Positions 1-7,404 of a stretch of DNA of 11,174 bases are shown piece after piece. Origin of the DNA: an uncultured Gammaproteobacteria bacterium (GTDB lineage Bacteria > Pseudomonadota > Gammaproteobacteria > Arenicellales > Poriferihabitantaceae); NCBI GenBank assembly GCA_938021685.1, contig CALIFM010000081.1, positions 1-11,174 of the forward strand. Reading direction: 5' to 3'. Position 1 is the first letter of the stretch; every line of letters starts with the position of its first letter. The position numbers were made by a program, and so were the translations under genes. A model generated the notes under the pieces. It did not search any database. It was not told where the DNA came from and saw only the letters and a list, made by a program, of their open reading frames with translations.

Positions 1-805
1 ATTGGCTAAATGCAGCATCAATGAGCGCGGCATCCCGGAGGCTATTGATGGCACTGAATTTACTCTAGAGGCCGATCTAATCGTCTCTGCTATTGGTCAA
101 ACCACCGATTTGATGGGCATTGAGCCGTATGCCAATGAGCGGGGCTTGATGGATGCTGATGCGGTATTTAGACATCCCGAGCACGAAGGGCATTTTGTAG
201 TGGGTGACATTATTCGGCCACATTTACTAACCACAGCCATTGGCCAAGCCGCTAAGGCAGTGGACAGCATTGAAGCGTATTTGCAGCAGCAGACCATTGC
301 AAAGCGGCCGAAAGTGGATGTGCATCATTTTGATTTGTTGGCCAAGCTTGAAGAAAGTGGTTTATCGCCAGAGGCTTATAACGGCGGAGACGAGCGTGGG
401 ACTGACAGCGAAGACTATGCGGTGCATAACTTTCATGACCGATCAAGTAGCGAAATTATTGGAGCCAATGAATTGTTTTTGGGTCACTTCAAGCCTGAGG
501 CATTAAATCACCGTGAGCGCACGGGCCCTGATGAGTCAAAAGTGTTGGGTGATGCGGCGCCACTGCAAAAAGGCCTCGAGGAAGAGCAAGCTGTGGGCGA
601 AGCAGGGCGTTGTATGAGCTGCGGAATGTGCTTTGAGTGCGACAATTGCGTAATCTTTTGCCCGCAAGATGCAGTATACCGCGTTAAAAAAGATGCTTCT
701 ACCACGGGACGCTATGTGGCGACTGATTATACTAAATGCATTGGTTGCCATATTTGTTCTGATGTATGCCCTACTGGGTATATTGATATGGCAATGGGGC
801 AGTAA
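1..805 (+). CDS. dsrL: DsrL, NAD(P)H:acceptor oxidoreductase subunit of reverse Dsr (3' part)
   Basis: C-terminal 267 or so residues of a glutamate-synthase-small-subunit-like iron-sulfur flavoprotein; the true start lies left of the window. Numbering from base 2, residues 23-95 are the end of the FAD/NAD(P)-binding module, with a VVGD motif at 66-69 followed by the HLLTTAIGQAAKA helix that contacts FAD. Residues about 96-200 are a charged linker. Residues 204-267 form a double-cluster ferredoxin domain: C204, C207, C210, C213, C216, C220-P, then C246, C249, C252, C256-P. In Allochromatium vinosum DsrL passes electrons from DsrAB to NAD+ and is essential for sulfur-globule oxidation (established). 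Assignment to DsrL rather than a generic GltD homologue rests on the cluster-binding C-terminus plus the directly following dsrJOPNR. Its TAA is immediately followed by the dsrJ ATG. Cytoplasmic. Confidence 0.93.
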   Translation, partial: LAKCSINERGIPEAIDGTEFTLEADLIVSAIGQTTDLMGIEPYANERGLMDADAVFRHPEHEGHFVVGDIIRPHLLTTAIGQAAKAVDSIEAYLQQQTIAKRPKVDVHHFDLLAKLEESGLSPEAYNGGDERGTDSEDYAVHNFHDRSSSEIIGANELFLGHFKPEALNHRERTGPDESKVLGDAAPLQKGLEEEQAVGEAGRCMSCGMCFECDNCVIFCPQDAVYRVKKDASTTGRYVATDYTKCIGCHICSDVCPTGYIDMAMGQ

Positions 806-1204
806 ATGTTTGATTGGCGCATGCAACTCCAGCAGGCTTGGCCGATTGTTGGTTTGTTGTTGCTGTTCATAGGTAGCGTGTTTGCGCATGAAAAAGCTAA
901 TGAAGTAGAATTGTCAGCTAGCTCCAAGGCCGCTAAGCTGGAAGCCTGTGCTGCGCCTACCGAAGATATGCGCCGTAATCATATGGATTACTTATTCCAC
1001 AAGCGCGATCAAACGATGTATAAGGGAATTCGAACAGCAGATTTTAGCTTGCGCGAGTGCATTGATTGCCATGTAAGTCGACCGGTTGCAGATGAATTTG
1101 TACCGATCAATGCCAAAGGTGAATTTTGTGAGTCGTGCCACGAAGAAGTGGGGCAGAAAATTGATTGTTTTAGCTGCCACCGCAGTACGCCCGATGAGCA
1201 CTAA
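806..1204 (+). CDS. dsrJ: DsrJ, periplasmic triheme cytochrome c of the DsrMKJOP complex
   Basis: 132 residues, the usual DsrJ size. Residues 10-25 form a hydrophobic signal segment ending in VFA (24-26), so the rest is periplasmic; the segment may stay as an anchor. Three CxxCH haem c sites are visible: CIDCH (85-89), CESCH (108-112) and CFSCH (121-125). C48, outside the haem sites, sits where A. vinosum DsrJ has the cysteine that serves as a His/Cys haem ligand. The protein is thought to carry electrons, or do sulfur chemistry, on the periplasmic side of DsrMKJOP. The ATG starts on the base after the dsrL stop, with only a weak GGGG before it, so translation is probably coupled. The 3' end overlaps dsrO by 11 bp. 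Confidence 0.93.
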   Translation: MFDWRMQLQQAWPIVGLLLLFIGSVFAHEKANEVELSASSKAAKLEACAAPTEDMRRNHMDYLFHKRDQTMYKGIRTADFSLRECIDCHVSRPVADEFVPINAKGEFCESCHEEVGQKIDCFSCHRSTPDEH

Positions 1205-1961
1205 GTCTATCTCGCACTCTGCACAATTAGCCAAGCGGCGTTTGCTTAAAGCAGCCGTCACAGGAGGTGCCGCCTTATGGGCAGGGCAAGGTTATAAATT
1301 GTTTGCTGCGGCTAAGCCCGACGAGCAACCTGTAACGAGCGCTGTGCGCTGGGGTTTGTTGGTGAATGTCAGCCAATGCGGCGATGGCTGCGATGACTGT
1401 GTAACGGCCTGCCAAGCTGAGAACGGTTGGGGCAGTGGCTCTAGCGACGAGCAGCAATCTAATGCACTGCAAGTGGCGCAGTGGATGCGTAAATTAGATG
1501 TGCATAACCCGCTGGATGGAAGCACCTTCTCTTTGCCACTCATGTGCCAACACTGTGACAGTGCACCTTGTGTGGACGTCTGCCCAACGGGAGCATCATT
1601 CAAGCGTGCTGATGGTATCGTATTGGTGGATCGCCACACTTGCATTGGTTGCCGTTATTGTATGATGGCTTGTCCGTATAAAGCGCGTTCGTTCGTGCAT
1701 GAACCCTTGTTTGATCAGCGCGCGCATCAGCCGCGTGGAAAGGGCTGCGTGGAGTCGTGCACCTTGTGTGCACATCGAGTGGATAAAGGCAAGCAGCCGG
1801 CCTGTGTAGAGGCCTGTCCACATGGTGCGATGGTTTTTGGTGATGTAAATGATCCCAATAGTGAAATTAGCCAGCAATTGGCGAAGGTTAGTAGCCGAGA
1901 GTTACGTAAAAACTTAGGATTGAATGCTGGGGTGCGTTATGCCGGTATTCCCGTTGTTTAG
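1194..1961 (+). CDS. dsrO: DsrO, Tat-exported periplasmic [4Fe-4S] ferredoxin subunit
   Basis: 255 residues from the ATG at 1194. A longer in-frame reading from 1086 exists, but it lies inside dsrJ and would bury the export signal. The N-terminus carries a twin-arginine signal: AKRRLLKAA (13-21), then a hydrophobic stretch and an AAA cleavage-type site near 38-40. Four ferredoxin-type cluster motifs of the NrfC/PhsB family follow: C62/C66/C69/C73, C118/C121/C126/C130-P, C150/C153/C156/C160-P and C189/C192 with C204/C208-P. C185 is an additional cysteine. DsrO should relay electrons between DsrJ haems and the DsrP membrane subunit. No clear Shine-Dalgarno precedes 1194; the 11-bp overlap with dsrJ suggests translational coupling. 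Unrelated NrfC-type proteins look alike, but the dsrJ/dsrP neighbours decide the call. Confidence 0.93.
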   Translation: MSTKSISHSAQLAKRRLLKAAVTGGAALWAGQGYKLFAAAKPDEQPVTSAVRWGLLVNVSQCGDGCDDCVTACQAENGWGSGSSDEQQSNALQVAQWMRKLDVHNPLDGSTFSLPLMCQHCDSAPCVDVCPTGASFKRADGIVLVDRHTCIGCRYCMMACPYKARSFVHEPLFDQRAHQPRGKGCVESCTLCAHRVDKGKQPACVEACPHGAMVFGDVNDPNSEISQQLAKVSSRELRKNLGLNAGVRYAGIPVV

Positions 1962-1962
1962 T

Positions 1963-3207
1963 ATGAAGGGATTTACACAGCAGCGAATGGTTTATCAAGA
2001 GTTAAGCGATCATCATGGCGCTTATACCTTGGCAATGTTGATATGTGCAGCTTTGACTGTCGCTGGTGGGGTGGTGGCCTATTACATGCATCATCGTGGG
2101 CATGTGATCACTGGCATGGATAACCACATCGTTTGGGGTTTGCCTCATGTGGTGGCGGTATTTTTAATTGTATCGGCCTCGGGTGCTTTGAATGTGGCAT
2201 CAATTAGCTCGGTATTTGGAAAGAACAACTATGCGCCTTGGGCGCGCCTATCTGTTTTACTAGCAGCGGCATTGTTGCTGGGTGGGTTAGCGATTATTTT
2301 GCTGGACTTAGGTCGGCCCGATCGTCTGATTGTAGCGCTGACACATTACAATTTTAAATCGGTTTTTACGTGGAATATTCTGCTGTATAGCGGCTTTATT
2401 GCAGTGTGCTTGTTGTATTTGATGGCGCTGCTTACCCCAAACTGGCAAACGCATAGTAGCAAAGCGGGCTGGCTGGCTTTTATCTGGCGCTTGTTACTGA
2501 CCACAGGTACCGGCCTTATTTTTGGTGTGTTGCTGGCGCGTAACGCCTATTTTCCATGGTTGATTGTGCCTGCATTTATTGCTGCATCTTTGTCGTTCGG
2601 CTTAGCGCTATTTTTACTGGTGCTATTGTGGGTGCAGCGCAGCACTGCACGTGTGGTTCCAGTGACAGTCTTGTCGCGCTTAACACGTTTGAATGCCAAA
2701 TTAGCGCTAATAGCCTTGGTGTCAGTGTTGCTGCATCATGGGGTGAATATGCTAGTGGAGGAAAACCGTAGCTTTGCTCGGTTGGTGTTGTGGCCGAATA
2801 GCTGGATTAGCGTATGGTTTTGGTTAGGGCAGGTGCTGGTCGGCACGGCGCTGCCATGCTGGTTGTTTTTGAAAAGCACAGCCAATGCGCGTAATACAAC
2901 ATTAGGTGCTATTACGATTGTGCTGGGCGGCTTGGCGATGATGGTGGTGCTTATTATTGGTGGGCAGGCGGTGCCAATGCCTGTGGTGGATGGTTTTTCT
3001 ATAGTTAACAGCAGTTTTCAGGATGGTACGGTGCTGTCTTATTGGCCTAAATTGGCAGAGTGGTTGCTTAGTGTAGGTGGTGTCGGTTTGGTTCTATTTT
3101 TGGCTTTATTGGGAATGCGAGTGTTACCCATTTTGCCTCAAAGGATAAAACCAATGCCGAACGTGGTTAAAAGAAATGCCGATGTTGATGCAATCAGTAA
3201 AAGTTAA
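1963..3207 (+). CDS. dsrP: DsrP, NrfD-family integral membrane subunit
   Basis: 414 residues from ATG 1963, with about ten predicted membrane helices (roughly 20-42, 56-78, 95-115, 135-156, 170-190, 198-223, 245-262, 282-303, 313-334, 366-388). The NrfD/PsrC-family signature LDLGRPDR spans 115-122. Such subunits bind quinone and pair with a periplasmic ferredoxin, here DsrO; a haem b has been proposed for DsrP. The start is uncertain. ATG 1963 lies one base after the dsrO stop region. ATG 1924 overlaps dsrO by 38 bp but has AGGA at 1916-1919. ATG 1987 (MVYQEL) is closest to the conserved part. The C-terminus is a short polar tail. dsrN follows after 10 bp. Confidence 0.92.
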   Translation: MKGFTQQRMVYQELSDHHGAYTLAMLICAALTVAGGVVAYYMHHRGHVITGMDNHIVWGLPHVVAVFLIVSASGALNVASISSVFGKNNYAPWARLSVLLAAALLLGGLAIILLDLGRPDRLIVALTHYNFKSVFTWNILLYSGFIAVCLLYLMALLTPNWQTHSSKAGWLAFIWRLLLTTGTGLIFGVLLARNAYFPWLIVPAFIAASLSFGLALFLLVLLWVQRSTARVVPVTVLSRLTRLNAKLALIALVSVLLHHGVNMLVEENRSFARLVLWPNSWISVWFWLGQVLVGTALPCWLFLKSTANARNTTLGAITIVLGGLAMMVVLIIGGQAVPMPVVDGFSIVNSSFQDGTVLSYWPKLAEWLLSVGGVGLVLFLALLGMRVLPILPQRIKPMPNVVKRNADVDAISKS

Positions 3208-3217
3208 GTATTTATAA

Positions 3218-4648
3218 ATGACTGTACTCAAAACGCCAGCACAACAAGGATTTTATATCAGTGCGGCACATAAATCGTCAGGCAAAACTTTACTTAGCAT
3301 TGGGTTGGCTGCGGCGCTTAACGTGCGTGGCTTAAAGGTGCAGCCCTTTAAAAAAGGTCCGGATTACATTGATCCATTATGGCTTGGCCGCGCAGCGCAG
3401 CGGCCTTGTTATAACTTGGATTTTTATACCCAAAGCATTAGTCAAATTACCAATCTGTTTGCCAAGCAAACTAGTAATGCGCAGGTGGCACTAGTGGAAG
3501 GAAACAAAGGTTTGTATGACGGCATGGGTGTGGCAGGACAAGATTCGAATGCAGCTTTGGTGAAACTGTTAGGCCTGCCGGTGGTGTTGGTGATTGATTG
3601 TACGGGCATCACGCGTGGTATTGCGCCGCTATTGCTGGGTTACCAGCAGTTTGACCCAGAGGTGCGCTTCGCGGGCGTTATTCTTAATAAAGTTGCTGGA
3701 GAACGGCATGAGCAAAAGCTGCATGCTGCAGTGGTTGAGTATAGTGACTTAACGGTGTTGGGTGCGTTGCCAAAGTTGCCTTCTTTAGGCCTTGAAGAGC
3801 GCCATCTGGGTTTGGTGCCTAGTAATGAATATAGCGAAGCTGCGTGTCTTGTTAGTGCAGCACATCAAGCGGTTGAAGCCCATGTGGATATGGGCTTATT
3901 ACTATCCAATAGCGATTTTGTAGGACCTGCCCAGTGTGATGAGAGTGATTCTGTGGCAGCATCTATCAATGTTAAGCAAGTGGCGCCAATTAAACTTGGA
4001 GTAGCCAAAGACAAGGTATTTGGTTTTCACTATCCTGATGATTTAGATGCCTTGAGGCATGAAGGCGTGCAGCTGCACTATTTCGATGCTTTACAAGACG
4101 AGGTATTGCCAGATGTGGATGCTTTATTTATTGGTGGCGGTTTTCCTGAGATGCATATGGGTGAATTGGCGGCCAATGTGTCTTTACAACAAGCAGTGCG
4201 TGACTTTATCGAAAGTAATGGAGCGGTTTACGCCGAATGCGGCGGTTTGATGTGGTTGAGCCGTAATATTAGTTATGGCGATGAGTCTAACCCCATGGTA
4301 GGAGCTTTGCCTATCGACATTGCGATGCACGATGCCCCGCAAGGCCGTGGTTATGCTCGTTTGCAAGTAACAGCTGACCATCCGTGGTTTGAGGGGCCGT
4401 TAAAGAGTGAGTTAGCCTGCCATGAATTTCATTATTCGACAATCAGTTCGGTTGTTGTTGATGCAAAATTAAAATGGGCTTATAAGGTGATTCGCGGGCA
4501 GGGCGCAGATGGCCAGTATGATGGCCTGGTATATCGAAATGTACTGGCAAACTATTGCCACTTACGCGCTTGTACTGATCCTAGCTGGGTAAGCGCTTTC
4601 GTTAGCTTTATTCAATCAAAAAAGGGGAGGCAACATGAAAATCACTGA
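3218..4648 (+). CDS. dsrN: DsrN, glutamine-dependent sirohaem amidase (CbiA/CobB family)
   Basis: 476 residues, typical of cobyrinate a,c-diamide synthases. The N-terminal ATPase half has a P-loop-like segment with SSGKT at 20-24, the KKGPDYIDP substrate/ATP motif at 45-53 and VEGNKGLYDG at 93-102. The C-terminal half is a class I glutamine amidotransferase domain: FIGGGFPE (304-311), the nucleophile C341 in the YAECGG motif, HEFHYS (402-407) and a final catalytic-type histidine H448 in NYCHLR. In A. vinosum DsrN is required for efficient sulfite reductase maturation and is thought to amidate sirohaem, giving sirohaem amide for DsrAB. Position inside the dsr operon, between dsrP and dsrR, argues against a cobalamin role. 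The last 14 bp overlap dsrR. Confidence 0.93.
   Translation: MTVLKTPAQQGFYISAAHKSSGKTLLSIGLAAALNVRGLKVQPFKKGPDYIDPLWLGRAAQRPCYNLDFYTQSISQITNLFAKQTSNAQVALVEGNKGLYDGMGVAGQDSNAALVKLLGLPVVLVIDCTGITRGIAPLLLGYQQFDPEVRFAGVILNKVAGERHEQKLHAAVVEYSDLTVLGALPKLPSLGLEERHLGLVPSNEYSEAACLVSAAHQAVEAHVDMGLLLSNSDFVGPAQCDESDSVAASINVKQVAPIKLGVAKDKVFGFHYPDDLDALRHEGVQLHYFDALQDEVLPDVDALFIGGGFPEMHMGELAANVSLQQAVRDFIESNGAVYAECGGLMWLSRNISYGDESNPMVGALPIDIAMHDAPQGRGYARLQVTADHPWFEGPLKSELACHEFHYSTISSVVVDAKLKWAYKVIRGQGADGQYDGLVYRNVLANYCHLRACTDPSWVSAFVSFIQSKKGRQHENH
4624..4634 (+). promoter_or_regulatory. Strong ribosome binding site of dsrR inside dsrN
   Basis: GGGGAGG at 4624-4630 lies four bases before the dsrR ATG at 4635 and inside the dsrN coding region. 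It is the best Shine-Dalgarno match in the dsr block and fixes the dsrR start. It suggests DsrR is made at a higher or independent rate relative to DsrN. Confidence 0.7.
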
Positions 4649-4949
4649 AGCCGCGGCTAAGCAAATAGTGCATTCAGCCAAACAGTCCGATGCACTTAAA
4701 ATGGGGCTACGCATTGCGGCACGGCGCATGCCGGATGGCGGCATTGACTACGCCATGGGTTTTGATGACAAGCAAGATGCCGACAGTACGTATAATAAGT
4801 TTGGCGCGCAAATTTTAATTGCGCCTACTTCGGCCGATTTGTTAGCGCGTGCTACTTTAGATTATGTGACGCTAGACAGCGGTGAGCGCGAGTTTGTGTT
4901 TTTGAACCCGCTGGACCCTAATTATTCACCGCCGAAACAACAGGATTAA
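4635..4949 (+). CDS. dsrR: DsrR, IscA/HesB-fold protein without cluster cysteines
   Basis: 104 residues with the layout of an A-type iron-sulfur carrier: MKITEAAAKQI start, GLRIAARR strand (24-31), and a C-terminal part around 77-93 where IscA proteins carry CGCG-type cysteines. This protein has no cysteine at all, as reported for A. vinosum DsrR, whose structure resembles IscA but which cannot hold a cluster in the usual way. In A. vinosum loss of DsrR lowers dsr gene product levels and impairs sulfur oxidation (established). It overlaps dsrN by 14 bp and is the last gene of the operon; a terminator follows 31 bp downstream. Confidence 0.9.
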   Translation: MKITEAAAKQIVHSAKQSDALKMGLRIAARRMPDGGIDYAMGFDDKQDADSTYNKFGAQILIAPTSADLLARATLDYVTLDSGEREFVFLNPLDPNYSPPKQQD

Positions 4950-4980
4950 ACAGCGGCTATCCATTAAAATTTGGGCACAA

Positions 4981-5006
4981 AAAAGCCAGCCTTGTGGCTG
5001 GCTTTT
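4981..5006. terminator. Bidirectional intrinsic terminator between dsrR and fusA
   Basis: A perfect 11-bp stem, AAAAGCCAGCC (4981-4991) and GGCTGGCTTTT (4996-5006), with a four-base TTGT loop. The flanks give a U-run of four on the plus strand and of five or more on the minus strand. It lies between convergent dsrR and the EF-G gene, so it can end transcripts from both sides, and is the likely 3' end of the dsr operon. Confidence 0.88.
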
Positions 5007-5038
5007 AAGTATTGCTATGAAGTGTACTAAAGCATTAA

Positions 5039-7123
5039 TTAAGCGTTTTCTTTGCGCTCTTTCACTTCTTTAATCACCGCTTCCGAGATGTTCTTTGGGC
5101 AAGGCTGGTAGTTCTCAAACTCCATTGAGAACTGGCCACGGCCTGAAGTCATGGTGCGTAGGTCGCCGATATAACCAAACATTTCACCGAGCGGTACCTC
5201 GGCTTTAATGCGCGCGCCATTGGGGTTAATCTCTTGAGACTTGATCATGCCGCGGCGACGGTTTAAGTCACCGATCACATCACCCACGTGATCTTCAGGT
5301 GTGAACACGTCCACTTTCATGATTGGTTCAATCAACTGTGGTCCTGCTTTCGGGATCGACTGGCGGTAACCACCTTTAGCCGCTGCTTCAAATGCCATAG
5401 GCGATGAATCGACTGCGTGGAAGGCGCCATCTTGCAGGGTCACTTTCACATCCAAGCATGGGAAGCCGGCCAATACGCCTTCTTCCATCATCATATCAAA
5501 ACCTTTTTGCACTGAAGGCCAGTACTCGCGCGGTACGTTACCGCCGGTTACTTTGGATTCAAAAACAAAGCCACTGCCTGCCTCACCGGGTTCAACAATG
5601 TAATCGATACGGCCAAATTGCCCCGAACCACCCGTTTGCTTCTTATGGGTGTAGCTATCTTCAATTGTTTGGGTGATGGTTTCGCGGTAGGCCACTTGTG
5701 GCTTGCCTACTTCTACTTCCACGCCATGTGTGCGCTTTAGAATGTCGACTTTGATATCTAGGTGCAATTCGCCCATACCCTTAAGGATGGTTTCACCGCT
5801 GTCCTCATCCGTTTCAACGCGGAACGACGGGTCTTCAGCAATCATCTTGCCCAAGGCAACGCCTAACTTCTCAGAAGCACCTTTGTCTTTAGGCGCAACC
5901 GCCATCGAGATAACAGGGTCAGGGAATACCATTGGTTCTAACGTAGCAGGATGGTTAGGGTCACATAAAGTGTGGCCTGTTTGCACGTTCTTCATGCCTA
6001 GCACTGCGACGATGTCGCCTGCTTGCGCAGAATCAAGCTCCTCTCGAGACTCGGCATGCATCTCTACGATACGGCCGATACGTTCGGTTTTGCCCGTGAA
6101 TGTGTTCAGCACGTTGGTGCCTTTAGCAAGTTTGCCCGAGTAAATACGAATAAAAGTCAGTGCGCCAAAACGGTCGTCCATAATTTTGAACGCCAATGCA
6201 CGCAGCGGCTTATTGACATCAACAGTCGCCAGCTCGCCTGTTTCGTTACCTTCAAGGTCTACTTCAGGCTGAGGCTTAACTTCGGTTGGGCTAGGCAAAT
6301 AATCGACTACGGCGTTCAACACCAGCTGAATACCTTTGTTCTTAAATGCTGAACCGCAATAAGTTGGGAAAAAGTCCAAGTTGATGGTGCCTTTGCGAAT
6401 GCACTTCTTGAGCGTCTCGATGCTGGGCTCAGTACCGTCAAGGTAGGCTTCCATCGCGTCATCATCTTGCTCAAGCGCTGTTTCGATCAGCTTCTCGCGG
6501 TATTCTTCCACCTTGTCTACCATATCGGCAGGCACTTCTTCAATTTTGTAGTTCAGTGGGTCAGATGAATCATCCCACACCCATGCCTCGCGGCTGAGTA
6601 GATCAACCACGCCAACAAAATCGTCTTCGATGCCAATAGGCAGCACCATCACCAAAGGGTTCGCGCCTAGTACATTTTCAACTTGGTCGACCACGCGGTA
6701 GAAGTCTGCACCCATACGGTCTAGCTTATTCACTAGAATAATACGCGCCACTTCTGAGTCGTTGGCATAGCGCCAGTTAGTTTCTGATTGAGGCTCTACA
6801 CCGCCTGAGCCGCAGAATACGCCTACGCCGCCGTCTAGCACTTTGAGTGAACGATATACTTCAATGGTGAAATCAACGTGGCCTGGGGTGTCGATGATGT
6901 TGAGGCGGTGGTCATCCCATTCGCAGCTGGTTGCAGCAGATTGAATTGTAATACCGCGCTCGCGTTCTTGGTCCATGAAGTCGGTAGTCGCTTCACCATC
7001 GTGCACTTCACCGATCTTGTGAATCTTGCCTGTCAGGCTTAGAATGCGTTCAGTGGTTGTGGTTTTACCCGCGTCTACGTGTGCGAATATGCCAATGTTT
7101 CGATAATGGGTTAGATCAGTCAT
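5039..7123 (-). CDS. fusA2: Elongation factor G, EF-G2 type, stand-alone copy
   Basis: 694 residues, full-length translational GTPase for ribosome translocation or recycling. GTPase motifs are intact: AHVDAGKT (14-21), RGITI switch I (56-60), DTPGH (78-82), NKLD (132-135). The central and C-terminal EF-G domains follow, including GGSGQFGR in domain IV and GEMFGYIGDLRTMTSGRGQF in domain V. The segment FCGSGGVEPQSETNWRYAND (103-122) and the short acidic N-terminus match the second EF-G copy of many gammaproteobacteria (EF-G2, fusA2) more than the str-operon FusA; this subtype is from memory of family sequences. No rpsL, rpsG or tuf genes accompany it, which supports a second copy. It is convergent with the dsr operon. 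A start codon at 7123 gives the family N-terminus; no strong ribosome site precedes it. Confidence 0.92.
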   Translation of the reverse strand: MTDLTHYRNIGIFAHVDAGKTTTTERILSLTGKIHKIGEVHDGEATTDFMDQERERGITIQSAATSCEWDDHRLNIIDTPGHVDFTIEVYRSLKVLDGGVGVFCGSGGVEPQSETNWRYANDSEVARIILVNKLDRMGADFYRVVDQVENVLGANPLVMVLPIGIEDDFVGVVDLLSREAWVWDDSSDPLNYKIEEVPADMVDKVEEYREKLIETALEQDDDAMEAYLDGTEPSIETLKKCIRKGTINLDFFPTYCGSAFKNKGIQLVLNAVVDYLPSPTEVKPQPEVDLEGNETGELATVDVNKPLRALAFKIMDDRFGALTFIRIYSGKLAKGTNVLNTFTGKTERIGRIVEMHAESREELDSAQAGDIVAVLGMKNVQTGHTLCDPNHPATLEPMVFPDPVISMAVAPKDKGASEKLGVALGKMIAEDPSFRVETDEDSGETILKGMGELHLDIKVDILKRTHGVEVEVGKPQVAYRETITQTIEDSYTHKKQTGGSGQFGRIDYIVEPGEAGSGFVFESKVTGGNVPREYWPSVQKGFDMMMEEGVLAGFPCLDVKVTLQDGAFHAVDSSPMAFEAAAKGGYRQSIPKAGPQLIEPIMKVDVFTPEDHVGDVIGDLNRRRGMIKSQEINPNGARIKAEVPLGEMFGYIGDLRTMTSGRGQFSMEFENYQPCPKNISEAVIKEVKERKENA

Positions 7124-7151
7124 TTTTCTGGTTCAGGCGAATAATTCAAAA

Positions 7152-7180
7152 ATTAGTGCAGCAAAAATTTAGCGTGACAA
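7152..7180 (-). promoter_or_regulatory. Possible sigma-70 promoter of the EF-G gene
   Basis: On the minus strand a TTGTCA box (7175-7180, five of six matches to the -35 consensus) is separated by 17 bp from ACTAAT (7152-7157, four of six to the -10). Transcription would start near 7145, about 20 bases before the ATG. Prediction by eye in an AT-rich region. Confidence 0.35.
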
Positions 7181-7404
7181 AAAAGCCAACAACATGCCAA
7201 TTAAAAACGTGTGAAAAAATGTGGCCTTTTAAGCGGGCCGCATGATACAACAAGTCGCGGTTGAAAGCACAAAAATATCGGGCCATTGGCGCAAGTTTCA
7301 AGTCTTTTTCAACGAATAAACAAGCTTTTGGCTTTTTCGAGTGTTTGTTGTGCCTATTTACGGCGCTAAAAGCTATTGGATGTATAAATTAATAACGACT
7401 TATT

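Noticed and set aside
536..889. 117-codon open frame on the minus strand across the dsrL/dsrJ junction
   Set aside because: It is antisense to two well-supported genes and shows no recognisable domain; the plus-strand cysteine motifs explain the sequence.
1086..1193. Upstream in-frame extension of dsrO
   Set aside because: It lies wholly inside dsrJ and would put 36 residues before the twin-arginine signal.
1292..1645. 117-codon minus-strand open frame inside dsrO
   Set aside because: Shadow of the ferredoxin gene; cysteine and tryptophan rich by reverse-complement effect, with no family signal.
5703..6143. 146-codon plus-strand open frame inside the EF-G gene
   Set aside because: Antisense to the conserved EF-G core, serine- and proline-rich with no known domain.
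7181..7230. Possible hairpin AAAAGCC...GGCCTTTT upstream of the EF-G gene
   Set aside because: The arms are not exact complements and the loop is about 35 bases, so I do not call a structure.
7345..7388. Promoter for the MATE gene (TTGTTG and TATAAA)
   Set aside because: The two boxes are 32 bp apart, so they do not form one promoter, and no suitable partner box is present for either.
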